Notes under the pieces: model-generated | Told to the model about the DNA's origin: nothing | The model's database searches: none | What the model saw: only the letters and a program-made list of their open reading frames with translations | Source of the DNA: Pleurodeles waltl | Lineage: Eukaryota; Chordata; Amphibia; Caudata; Salamandridae | Direction: 5' to 3' | DNA length: 64,000 nucleotides | NCBI RefSeq assembly: GCF_031143425.1 | Contig: NC_090439.1 | Location: 348,310,027-348,374,026, forward strand | Program-made: the position numbers and the translations under genes | In this document: piece by piece, positions 35,800-45,239 of the stretch | Position numbering within the stretch: the first letter of the stretch is position 1 | Layout of the letters: each line of letters starts with the position of its first letter

Positions 35800-36830
35800 A
35801 CCTCTGAAGTTCTCCAGGGTTCCATACTCCTGTCATATTCAACATTTACATGGAGCAGCTTGGTGCTCTACTCACAGATGACAGCATTAAGATTGACTAA
35901 TAGGCTGATGATACCCAATTCATCTTGATAGTATTCTCTGCTTCAGACATCCGGGCCCTCATTTATACTTTTTGGTGCAAAACTGCACTAACACAGTTTT
36001 GCACCAAAACGTTTAGCACCGGCATGCACCATTTCTGTGCACCAGACGGGCACCATATTTATGGAATGGTGCAAGCCGGTGCAAATGGTAGGCTAGCGTA
36101 AAAAAATATGACATTAGTCGGGTGGGGCTTGCGGTATGGAAGAAGGGGGGTTTGCACCAAAAAATGACGTTGGGCAGGTTAGAGTAAATAAAAATTACTC
36201 TAACCTGTCTAGAGTCATTTTCTTATGTAAAACCATCCATACCACATGACTCCTGTCTTAAAAAAGACAGGAGTCATGTCCACCATCCCAATGGCCGGCA
36301 CAGGGGACCAGGGTCCCATGGGCATGGTCATTGCACCCAGTGCCACGTAGGGGGGGCCCATTTCAGGGCCCCCAATGGCACTGAAAAAAAAATACTTACC
36401 TATACTTACCTGGGATGGGGTCCCCCATCCTCTGCTGTCCCTCTGCTGTTGGTATGGGTGTCCCTGGGGGCTGAGGAGGGCATCTGTGGGTTTATTCCAT
36501 GGAAACCTGGAAACCCGCAGATGGAAATAGGCCTGCAGGTCCCCTAACGCCTGCCCTGAGCCAGGCCTTAAAAGATGACCCCTCCTCCCCCCATGCGTGA
36601 TTATAAATAAAGAGGATAAATAAGGCGCTAGGACCTTAGAGTAATTTTTTGCCTGGGAACATCTACCTTGCATCTCATTGACACAAGGTAGTTTTCTGCC
36701 ACAAACACAGTATAAATATGCCCCCCAGTGCCTCAAACCCTGCTTGTGCGCTATCTGGATGTACAGCATCTACTTGAAGCTTTACTCAACCAAGACATAT
36801 TTTTGTTGGGAGTTTATTCCAGGCCTGATT
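35800..36830 (+). pseudogene. L2-type LINE reverse transcriptase fragment, split by a MITE
   Basis: Plus-strand frames give VIFNIYMEQLGALLTDDSI, then ADDTQFILIVFSASDI ending at 35952. Across the MITE the frame resumes at 36727 with CLKPCLCAIWMYSIYLKLY and KTYF. This is the normal order of the polymerase active site (ADD) and the following WM..LKLN..KT box in L2/CR1 elements. Only about 100 codons survive, with stops. Unlike the LINE at 8.7 kb it keeps the Ala-Asp-Asp residues. Confidence 0.7.
35953..36726 (+). mobile_element. Harbinger-type MITE, diverged 0.9 kb subfamily
   Basis: The ends are GGGCCCTCATTTATAC and GTATAAATATGCCCCCC. It has the layout of the 0.9 kb family but many gtgca/tgcac replacements of the gcgtc/gacgc motifs. 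The catgactcctgtctt fold-back (36245-36277) and the tandem minus-strand splice donors (36394-36412) are kept. The second hairpin is altered. It splits a LINE. The 3-bp duplication is not clear. Confidence 0.8.
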
Positions 36831-36953
36831 CGCCTCTTCTTTTAGCCATCATTCTCAGACAACACGTGTTTTGTCATCTTGGGGTGCCCGTATGACTTTA
36901 CTAGGATGCAAAATAACAGAGAACATCTGCCATTGTAGTACAACATATAGTAT

Positions 36954-37187
36954 TCACATGTAATTCCACCACCAATCCTCTGTTGTCGTCGGTAACCTTA
37001 TAACATCATGAAAGTGTTCTAGTAGAAAACCATGCACAATTTCGAGGTAAAAACCAATTCCAAAACAATCCACATGAATAACATCCCCATAACAAAAGAG
37101 ATCTTCAGTTTTCCATACCATATGTATCCATTTGTTGTAATAATAACTTAAACCATGAGTAACCATGGTGGGAATATATGCCCTCAT
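36954..37187 (-). CDS. Unidentified coding-like sequence (77 codons, fragment)
   Basis: Minus strand. The frame includes THGLSYYYNKWIHMVWKT, then DLFCYGDVIHVDCFGIGFYL, then EIVHGFLLEHFHDVIR, and ends EDWWWNYM with a stop. The first few codons come from the inserted MITE at 37179. The homologous block on the plus strand at 43380-43590 reads HGLSYYYNKLMHM, FCYGDAIHVDYFDIGF and EDW-WNYM, with internal stops but the same final stop. Preservation of aromatic residues between copies suggests it once encoded protein, possibly part of a transposon or viral-like gene. I do not recognise the family. Confidence 0.4.
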   Translation of the reverse strand: MRAYIPTMVTHGLSYYYNKWIHMVWKTEDLFCYGDVIHVDCFGIGFYLEIVHGFLLEHFHDVIRLPTTTEDWWWNYM

Positions 37188-38180
37188 TACAACTTTGGCA
37201 GTAACTGCCGACCTACCACCACAGTGACGGCCGGCAACATACCGTCGCCGTGGCTACCATTCGCCCACCCGCATTATGATCCTTGATGGAATTCCACGAG
37301 AAGGCTGGTGGAAAACCGTCGACGGTCATGGCGGTGTACGGCGGTAAGGTGGCGCTGCTGTCAGCAGCAGCCCCACGCCAGCAAAACACCGCTGATCATA
37401 TCATGAGCAATGATACAGCCTGCCAGTGTTTTGCTGGTGGACGCTGCTGCTGACAGCAGCGCTGCGCTCCTTCTCCTGCTGGAGGACCCCCTGCAAGCAG
37501 ATAAGTCGGGTTCTCAGGCAGGAGAGGGGGTTTGGGGGTAGTGTGTGCGCGTGTGAGGGTGTTGTGTGTGTGGGGGTGTGTTTGTCTGTTTTTGTATGCA
37601 TGCATTCGGGTGTGAGTCACGTTGAATGCATGCATGAATGACTGAATGTGAGTGTATGTTGTGTGTTGTGAATGCATGTGTGCGACAGCGTATGTTGGTG
37701 TGTGTTGCGGTGTGTGAGTTTGTATGTGTGCATGCGTGGGTGGATGTGGGTATGCGTGTGTATGATTGTGTATGTGTGTGTGTGTGGGTGTGTTAATGTG
37801 GGGGGCAGGAGAGGGAGGGGGGGTTTGGGGGAGGACTCTGGGAAGGGGAGGGGGTGGGTTAGACCCCTATTAGTGCCAGAGAAGGAATTCCCTGGCACTG
37901 ATAGTGCCTCTCGCCATGGTTTTTGTGGTGGTACGCTTCTTATGAAAAAACCATGGCGGTAGGTGGGGTCATAATCCCGAGGGTGGGATTGTGACGGCCG
38001 CCGGGCTGAAGACCGAAGTCTCCAGCCCAGCGGCTGTTACCACCCTGTCGGTTTGAGTGGTACATTGGCGGTTTGGCTTGAGCCAAACTGCCAATGTCAT
38101 AATTTGGGAAAAGGTACCGCCAGCCTGTTGGCAGTACCTTTCCCCAAACTACTACGACCGCCAGGGTTGTAATGAGGACC
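37179..38180. mobile_element. Harbinger-type MITE (GCCCTCATTACAAC ends), 1.0 kb
   Basis: The inverted ends are TGCCCTCATTACAAC and GTTGTAATGAGGACC, flanked by ATA on both sides (37176-37178 and 38181-38183). The insertion is confirmed by the other arm of the inverted duplication, which has the uninterrupted site ctaactatattcccacc near 43318-43334. The body includes a (TG)n-rich zone at 37540-37800 and cggcggtaaggtggc-type ends related to the larger Harbinger copies. Confidence 0.9.
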
Positions 38181-38248
38181 ATAGTTAGAATCAAGCCAAC
38201 CCAATCTAATGCCACACAAGCGTGACAAAGAATGAAAAAAAAACTTTA

Positions 38249-38754
38249 GGGGCATATTTAAGAAAATCCACTTTTATTGTGCACCTTGGCACCCTCCTAA
38301 CACCACCATTTGTGCTCTGTATTTAAAATACGGCACACCATGGTAGGAGTTAGGGGCCCAGCATCAGACTTTTTGACGCTAGTCTGGTGCTTTGCAGGAC
38401 TTGCGTCAAAAATGTTGACTAATCCTCCAACGCACCCAGAGTCCCATTGTAACGAATGGAAGCCTCATTTTAATGGCTGCGCTAAGCAGGCATTAAAAGA
38501 GCAGAAATAAATGAAGCAAAGGAATCTCTTAGATTTATTTGTGCCATTTTTTGGCCCCTCTAACAGAGGAATGCTCTTTTTGCATACATTATGCCTGGTG
38601 CATGCATAATGGAGTGCAAAGAGTTACAAAGTGGAGCAATGCATGCATATGTAAATATGGTGCAGCGTTTTTGGCCTTCTAACGCCACATTAGAGTAAAC
38701 AAAATTATGCTAATGGTGGGTTGGAATGGCGCTAGGGGGTCTTAAATATGCCCC
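38249..38754 (-). mobile_element. Harbinger-type MITE in left arm of inverted duplication
   Basis: The ends are GGGGCATATTTAAGA and TCTTAAATATGCCCC, flanked by TTA and ATA. Read on the minus strand it is collinear with the MITE at 40622-43256 in the other arm and occupies the same site (between the ttgttttctc and ttcattctttgtcac blocks). It was therefore probably present before the duplication. Confidence 0.8.
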
Positions 38755-38891
38755 ATAGAGAGAAAACAAAGATATAAAGTCTCATGCCAGTGTTCATTCC
38801 ATAATGAAATTCCAAAAGGATACCTGTCTCATTGACCAATTAAGCAACGCGCTTCCTGGAAGACGTTAAATTTATCACCGTTATAACACAT

Positions 38892-39239
38892 GGGGCCAGA
38901 TTTATGAAAAATGTCGCTACATTAGATGTAGCACCACTTTTCTTGTGGCCTCTTGCACCCCCCCTACTACCACCAGGTGTGCGCTGTAAAATACATCGCA
39001 ACATGGCGTAGGGTGAGGGCAATAGCATCAATATTTCTGACGCAATTGATGTACTGTTCAAGGTTAGCACCAACATTTTTGGCGCTAACCCTGAACAGTA
39101 TATAAGGTCCCATTGTAAACAATGATGTGCCCCCTTTTAACGCCTGCTCTCTTAGATTTCTTTGCACCATTTTTTTGGGCCCCCCTACCGGCACAAGGCC
39201 CTCTTAAACCAGTGCCTAAGCAGCTTATTTACAAGCCCC
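38892..39239 (+). mobile_element. MITE, GGGGCCAGATTTA type, shortened
   Basis: It begins TGGGGCCAGATTTATG and ends TTATTTACAAGCCCC. It occupies the innermost position of the left arm and corresponds to the MITE at 39942-40480 in the right arm. Internal loss makes it about 200 bp shorter. Confidence 0.65.
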
Positions 39240-39941
39240 TTGCACCTCTGTAATGATGTTTTATTTGACACTATGGCGGCCCAAAACAGTCACCCACCCT
39301 GCGGCAAGTGATTTTTAATAAAGGTTTCCACCATTCTTACACGAAGGTGTTGCATATTCCAAGATGGTGCCCATGCAGGCAAGTCAGGCTGGAGATGCAC
39401 CCCAACCTGCTTGCTTCAGTGTAGTCTGTTGTCCCCTTTCCATGTCTTATAGACATGAGTCAATGGCACTCTAGCTGGACGCCTGACTGGAGCATACTCA
39501 CTCGGTTGAAACTTTTGACATTTAATAGTATGTTAGTGATGGGGTCTGGCTTAACGATGTTTCATGACTAAATTGGGGTGTAGGGGGCCGCTCTATGAGA
39601 TATTATGTGGTTTACCCTTTGCATTGTATGTATTATATTACAGGAAGGAATTTCCCCATTACGAGTGGGTTAACTGTCTAGAATAGATCAAACAGATGTT
39701 TGTTGATATTTATCACAACAACAAGCTAGTGGTGAGTGGTTTGCTTTACCTTTTAACAACATGGCAAATTGGACCATGGTTTTAGGGCAAACACAATGGG
39801 ATGCGTGTTTTAATTGATTTACTTTTATATCTGGAATTGGAGTTACGCATTGAGGAAAGAACCATTCCGTATTGGACTTTTGACCGGAAACAAGGTAGGG
39901 AACTCACTGAGAATATACGGGACATATATGGTGGACCCTTA
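39240..39941. other. Spacer between inverted arms; short coding-like frame
   Basis: About 700 bp do not occur in inverted copy. A plus-strand frame at 39801-39940 reads MRVLIDLLLYLELELRIEER and then TIPYWTFDRKQGREL. It could be a remnant of the same unidentified gene as the arms, but there is no motif to prove it. Confidence 0.35.
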
Positions 39942-40480
39942 GGGCCAGATTTACAAGGCCCTAGCACCTCCTATGCCCACACTAGAGTCACTTTTTAACG
40001 TTAATGTGGCTTTAAGGAGCCATTCTCCTTTGTCATATTTACAAAGTGGCGCAATGCTAGTATTGCGCCACTTTGTAACTCTTTGCATCACATTATACTA
40101 GCGCCAGGTATAATGTATGCAAGGGGGGTATTCCCACGCAAGGAGGCAAAAAATATGGAGCTGTGAAATCTATAAGATTTCAGTGCAACATTTTTTTACC
40201 TAATTTTTAATGCTTGCTCAGGGATGCCGTTAAAGTGACAGGCTCATAGTAGCCTATGGGCCTCCCTAGTGCTTTGCCGAACTTGCACCATAATTTATGA
40301 GACTATTCTAGCAAACCACAACAACAATGTCATAATGTATGATGCAATTGTGGAAACGATTGCCATAGTGCACCATATTGTAAATATGGTTCAACCATGG
40401 TGTTGTTAAAGTGGGGCAGGGGCAGCACAAGAATGGTGGTGCATCATGACCGATGCACCACTTTATTGTAGATCTGACCC
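39942..40480. mobile_element. MITE, GGGCCAGATTTAC type
   Basis: The ends are GGGCCAGATTTACAAG and TTGTAGATCTGACCC with TTA on both sides (39939-39941 and 40481-40483). It shows internal fold-backs such as gcgcaatgctagtattgcgcc and sits at the inner end of the right arm. Confidence 0.85.
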
Positions 40481-40918
40481 TTAGTATTATAACAGTGATA
40501 GATTTCACTTCTTCTTCCAAGAAGCTCATTGTTTAATTGGCTAATGAGACAGGTATCCTTTTGGAATTTCGTTATGGAGTGCACAGTGGCATGAGACTTT
40601 GCACCATTGTTTTCTCACTAAGGGACATATTTAAGAGCACCTAGCACCGCCTTGCACCACGTTAGTGCTATTTTTTTACACTAAAGTGACCTAATGAGAC
40701 CAAAATCGCTTCACCAAATTTACAAAGTGGCACAATGCACGCATTGCAAACCTATGTGATACATTATGCCTGCGTAAGGTATAATGTGTGCAAAGGGGGT
40801 ATTCCCTCGTTAGGGGGGCCAAAAAAGTGCCACAAAGAAAACTAGAAGATTTCTTTGCATCATTCATTTCTGCACTTTATAACACCTGCTCAGAGGAGGT
40901 GTTAAAAGATGGCTTTAA

Positions 40919-41089
40919 TTGTTTTCCATGGCCCTTAATAGGCTGTGAAGGATTAGCATCAACATTTTTCATGCTAATCCTGCAAAGCGCCGAACTAGCG
41001 TCAAAAATGTTGACTTTAGTTCCCCTAACAAGGTTAGCCGTATCTTAGGTACGGTGCACAGATGGTGGGATTAGGTGGCGCTAAGGGGC
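40919..41089 (+). repeat. 171-bp direct repeat, left copy
   Basis: It runs from ttgttttccatggccc to gcgctaaggggc inside the MITE. It matches 43031-43201 without gaps, with 10 differences by eye (about 6%). It flanks PLE copy A and is best read as an unusually long target-site duplication. Confidence 0.9.
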
Positions 41090-41657
41090 CCCTTGTGTGC
41101 ATGCTCATCTGTATGTGTGCCTGGGATGGGTTGGGGTCACGGAGAATGGGGCTGGGAAGTGGTAGCTGGAAGGGGGACGGTAGAAATAGGGACAATGGCT
41201 GCCATCAGAGAGGAGCAAAAGTAAATAGTGTATCTGTCTCCTAGGCATTTAGAATATCAGCTCAATCCAAAGAGGACAGAGACTGAAAAATTGGATATGT
41301 AAAGCTTTTTTCTTCTTTAATAACAATCAAAATTTGTTCTCAATATATATATATATTCAAAATAATATACGATGTTTTAATCGTTAATCATTCACCAAAT
41401 CATCTTAAAATGCTAAAGACAGACAAGACCATAGACAAATCACCATACACAACAACACATATCACATATAAATACAACGTTACATCAAAAACATTAAAAT
41501 CACAAATATTTGTCCATGTGTATATACAACTCGTGACTGGATGGAATCAAAGATGTTCTCCCAAATAATTCAATAGTTCCATATCAAAATAAGTGTAATA
41601 TAATTCAGTACTGATGATATCAGTTCACGTATTCACTGACACTGCTCAATCCACTAA

Positions 41658-42231
41658 GGGGGTCATTCCGACCCTGGCGGTCATGGATCGCCAGGGCCGG
41701 GGACGGAGGAAGCACCGCCAACAGGCTGGCGGTGCTTCAGGGGCAATTCTGACCGCGGCGGTAAAGCCGCGGTCAGAAAAGGGGAGCCAGCGGTTTCCCA
41801 CCGGTTTTCCCCTGCCCCAGAGAATCCTCCATGGCGGCGCTGCAAGCAGCGCCGCCATGGGGATTCCGACCCCCTTCCCGCCATCCTGGTCCTGGCGGTA
41901 AAAACCGCCAGTAACAGGATGGCGGGAACGGGTGTCGTGGGGCCCCCTAACAGGGCCCCATAATGATTTTCAGTGTCTGCCTAGCAGACACTGAAAATCG
42001 CGACGGGTGCCACTGCACCCGTCGCACACGAGCAACTCCGCCGGCTCCATTCGGAGCCGGCTTCATCGTTGCTGGGGCTTTCCCGCTGGGTGGGCGGGCG
42101 GCCTTTTGGCGGTCGCCCGCCCAGCGGGAAAGTCAGAATGACCGCCGCGGTCATTTGACCGCGGTGCGGTCTTCTGGCGGTCTCCGCCCGGCGGGCAGCG
42201 CCCGCCACCCGCCGGGGTCGGAATGACCCCC
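41658..42231. mobile_element. GC-rich Harbinger-type MITE, strongly palindromic
   Basis: The terminal repeats are GGGGGTCATTCCGACCC and GGGGTCGGAATGACCCCC, with TAA on both sides (41655-41657 and 42232-42234). Most of the 574 bp is made of fold-backs built from ggcggt/accgcc, e.g. tgaccgcggcggtaaagccgc and tttcagtgtctgcctagc with its mirror. GC content is far above the surrounding AT-rich PLE sequence. Its ends resemble those of the 8.9 kb Harbinger at 46575. Confidence 0.92.
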
Positions 42232-42295
42232 TAAGTCTTTGAAATATAGTCCATTTCCATAGATGTCGTTCAATTCATACGTGTGCCATCAAACT

Positions 42296-42373
42296 TGCAG
42301 ACGCACGTTTCAGTGGACTTACACGTCAAAGTCAATATACCTTACTCACAGCCACCTTCATCACGGCAGTCAA
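42296..42373 (-). ncRNA. Degenerate hammerhead-like motif in PLE copy A
   Basis: On the minus strand, GTGATGAAGGTGG, about 33 nt of loop, CCACTGAAACGTGCGTC. This fits a hammerhead core (CUGANGA, stem II GUGG/CCAC, GAAA, short ACG/CGU stem III, GUC cleavage triplet), but the first core C is G and stem I does not pair well. It is probably an inactive remnant. Confidence 0.35.
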
Positions 42374-42819
42374 TCCTTAAAAATGCACAAAATCTTCTCT
42401 TCAATTCTGTATCTAATTAGAATCATAAACATTAACCAATTTCAAACATCTAGTCAAAAACAGTAGAACATACATTGCGTCTGTTTAACCTTGCACCTGA
42501 ACGGGATCAGTGGAGGTGAGGGCCCTCGCAACCAATTGTGCAAGTCACCGAATACCCAAGTGTCTTCAAATAAGAATAGTTCAAAACACCATGTAAAAAA
42601 GAAATAACCCAAAGCAGAAAAAACCACACCAAACGATGCTGCTTATCAGATAGCAAACATAAAAAAAAGTATCTCCTATTAGGTCAAGTCGGGCTGCAGC
42701 TACTGGCTAAAAAAAGATACAAAGACGCTTTAATGAACCAGAGTCCATATATGCTGCGGCGCGTTCATATATCACAGCGCCATTCCCGATATAAACCAAA
42801 AACAACCTCTTACCTTAGT

Positions 42820-42866
42820 CTAATGGTCTTAGTCTTAGTCTAAGTCTTAGTCTTAGTCTTAGTTAT
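42820..42866 (+). repeat. (CTTAGT)n hexamer tract
   Basis: Seven or so imperfect CTTAGT/CTAAGT units lie within PLE copy A. The equivalent tract in copy B (46545-46571 and 55474-55490) is where Harbinger copy 2 inserted. Confidence 0.8.
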
Positions 42867-43030
42867 AAACTGCCGTATACGCACTGCAGAAAGAAATACA
42901 ATAGACATAGAAAAGGGATGTACAAATATCATCCGACCTTGCCTATCAAGTGGCTGCCATCTTAGCATGGAGAATATATAAAGAAAGGAATCCAATGCAT
43001 AAAATATGGAAGCTACACAAAAATCTACAA

Positions 43031-43201
43031 TTGTTCTCCATGGCCCTTAATAGGCTTTGAAGGATTAACATCAACATTTTTCATGCTAATCCTGCAAATC
43101 TCCGAAATAGCGTAAAAAATGTTGACTTTCGTTCCCCCAACAAGGTTAGCCGTATTTTAGGTACGGTGCACAGATGGTGGGATTAGGTGGCGCTAAGGGG
43201 C
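43031..43201 (+). repeat. 171-bp direct repeat, right copy
   Basis: Right-hand partner of 40919-41089, starting ttgttctccatggccc immediately after the last base of PLE copy A. The MITE then continues with gcaaaaaaaagtggtgctg. Confidence 0.9.
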
Positions 43202-43256
43202 GCAAAAAAAAGTGGTGCTGCACTGAGTCCAGCACCTCTTTTCTTAAATCAGGACC

Positions 43257-43594
43257 TAAAGGTTTTCTTTCATTCTTTGTCACACTTGTGAGGGATTATA
43301 TTGGGTAAACTTGGTTCTAACTATATTCCCACCATTCATTTGTTCTTTTAACTATGTATGACATATGATACCATCACCATTGTGTGTCTACCTCATGGTT
43401 TGAGTTACTATTACAACAAATTGATGCATATGATATCGTAAATTGAAAATGTCTTTTGCTATGGGGATGCTATTCATGTGGATTATTTTGATATTGGTTT
43501 TTAGCTCGAAATTCTGCATGGGGGTCCCATTGCAAACTTTTAAGATGTGATGACAACAACAGAGGATTGGTGATGGAACTACATGTGAAGATTA
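43257..43594 (+). repeat. Outer part of the right inverted arm, coding-like
   Basis: It matches the minus strand of 38245-38184 plus 37178-36951, including the undisturbed target site of the 37179 MITE. A protein-like but stop-interrupted frame (HGLSYYYNK..., FCYGDAIHVDYFDIGF) mirrors the left-arm frame. Harbinger copy 1 begins at 43596 and cuts the arm off. Confidence 0.7.
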
Positions 43595-44419
43595 TGGCCC
43601 TCATTATGACCCTGGCAGGGAGTGATAAAGTGGCGGTAATACCGCCAACAGGCTGGCAGTAATTACCTCCAAATTATGACCATGGCGGTGATAACTCCCA
43701 TAGACAGCCAATGTACCACACCAATCGCCAGGGCAGAACCAACACTCGCCATGGCAATAGCCACCAACAGCTAGGTGGGAGACAAAGTACCACCCACTAT
43801 ATTAATACACTGCAAACCGCCACCTTTTCCGGGGCGGTACCAATGCCATCAAAAGCCTGGCGGAAACGCAACACAGAAGAGAAAGGACTCGGAGACAGAG
43901 GGAAGAAGAATGCCGCCATGGAACCCGAACTGCAAGATTTCCCTATAATCTACATTATTCCTTACCTGGAACACCAATGCCTACGAAGACGACGACGGTG
44001 AGTACAGCTGCCTAGCACACAAGGGCGGGAGGGAGGAAAACGAGAGTGACATACACACACACAACACACACCTGACACACACACACCATACACACAACCA
44101 GCTACACATGAAAAACAATTTGCCCCTGATACACAGCAGAACAATGCAAGGACAACAGGAATGGACGAAAGTGATTGTATTCAAATCAACATCTAAAAAA
44201 TGTATCGATTTGTTAATGAAACAGATATGTATACATGTACACAAAGGGACACTGCCCAGTCCAATGTTCAAAGGGCCCACATGACACAGTCTAAGGCCCA
44301 ACTCGAATCCTGACTTCTTCTGGATAGAACTCTGCAGGGGCATCAGTTTGAAGGTGGAGAGGCACCTCAGGGTGAGGGGGGGCACCTCAGCAGGATACGG
44401 GAACAAGTCCACTGGGGCT

Positions 44420-44930
44420 GGATTGGACTTCATGCCCATTGCAGTGTCCTGGGGAGTGCAGGTCCACAGTCTCTCAGGTGGAGGGACTTTCCCACTGGTT
44501 CTGGATGGGGCAACATGCCCATTGCTCTGTCCTGGGGAGTGCAGGGCCACAGTCTCTCAGGTGGGTGACTTTCCCACTGGTTCTGGATGGGGCAACATGC
44601 CCATTGCTCTGTCCTCCATAGTGCAAAGTCACAGTCTTTCAGGTGGGTGACTTTCCCACTCCTTCTGGATTGGGAAACGTGCCCATAGCTCTATCCTGGG
44701 GAGTGCAGGGCCACAATCTCTCGGGTGGGTGACTTTCCCACTGGTTCTGGATGGGAAAACAGGCCCATTGCGCTGTCCTGAGGAGTGCAGGGCCACAGTC
44801 TCTCAGGTGGGTGACTTTCCCACTGGTTCTGGATCGGGCAACATGCCGATTGTTCTATCCTGGGAAGTGAAGGGCCACAGTCTCTCAGGTGGGTGACTTC
44901 CCCACTGGTTCTGGAGGGGGCCCCTCGTAA
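44420..44930 (+). repeat. ~82-bp minisatellite in Harbinger copy 1
   Basis: Five to six units each contain cacagtctctcaggtgggtg, actttcccactggttctgg, and ttg/gatgggcaacatgcccattg with a ggggagtgcagg phrase. It lies in the non-coding end of the element. The matching place in copy 2 (54360-54600) has 64-bp units with the shared core tttgcactcccc(agg). Confidence 0.9.
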
Positions 44931-45239
44931 AGCAGCCCCTGGAGGGTGGCCTACATGGCATCCGCTGGCAGTGATGGCTGCAGTGTGTTGGCCGATGGAG
45001 GCACCTCTTGGGCAGACTCTGCAGTTGATGATGGCTTCAGTGTGGTGGTGGATGGAGGTGCCTCCTGGGCAGACTGCAGTTGGTGATGGCTGCAGTGTGG
45101 TGGTGGATGGAGGTGCCTCCTGGACAGCCTCTGCAGTTGGTGATGGCTGCACTTCCTCAGCTGGCGGTGGTGGCCTCGTGACAGTTGGTGGTGGTGGAGG
45201 TGTCACCCTGACAGTCTCCGCTGTAGTAGAGGGCTTCGC

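Larger units (their letters stand above)
36951..39239 (-). repeat. Left arm of an old inverted duplication
   Basis: On the minus strand this stretch matches 39942-43594 of the plus strand in segments, in the same order: a GGGCCAGATTT-type MITE, a ~130 bp block with gagacaggtatccttttggaattt, a second MITE, the phrase ttcattctttgtcac, and a coding-like block ending ggaattacatgtga. Identity by eye is about 80% in the non-MITE blocks. Later insertions (37179-38180 here; a PLE in the other arm) interrupt it. Confidence 0.8.
41092..43030 (-). mobile_element. Penelope-like element copy A: 3' UTR fragment with transduced flank
   Basis: From 41216 to 43030 it matches the 3' non-coding part of PLE copy B (46201-46573 and 55480-55656). 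From 41092 to 41215 it also carries 124 bp identical in length to the Harbinger DNA next to copy B (46077-46200), with 3 differences by eye. It keeps a segment (41508-42768, minus the MITE at 41658) that copy B has lost. No coding sequence remains: it is 5' truncated downstream of the nuclease gene. Orientation follows copy B. Confidence 0.8.
40622..43256 (+). mobile_element. Harbinger-type MITE split by PLE copy A
   Basis: The ends are GGGACATATTTAAGAG and CTCTTTTCTTAAATCAGGACC, with TAA at 40619-40621 and 43257-43259. Its body is 40622-41089 and 43202-43256. In between lie PLE copy A and a duplicated 171 bp of the MITE itself. It is collinear with the MITE at 38249 in the left arm. Confidence 0.8.

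Noticed and set aside
37540..37800. Frames rich in His/Thr (HTHTHIHPRMHT) on the minus strand
   Set aside because: They derive from the TG-rich simple sequence inside the 37179 MITE.
42820..42866. Telomere-like hexamer array
   Set aside because: The unit is CTTAGT/TTAGTC, not TTAGGG, and the tract is short and belongs to the PLE.
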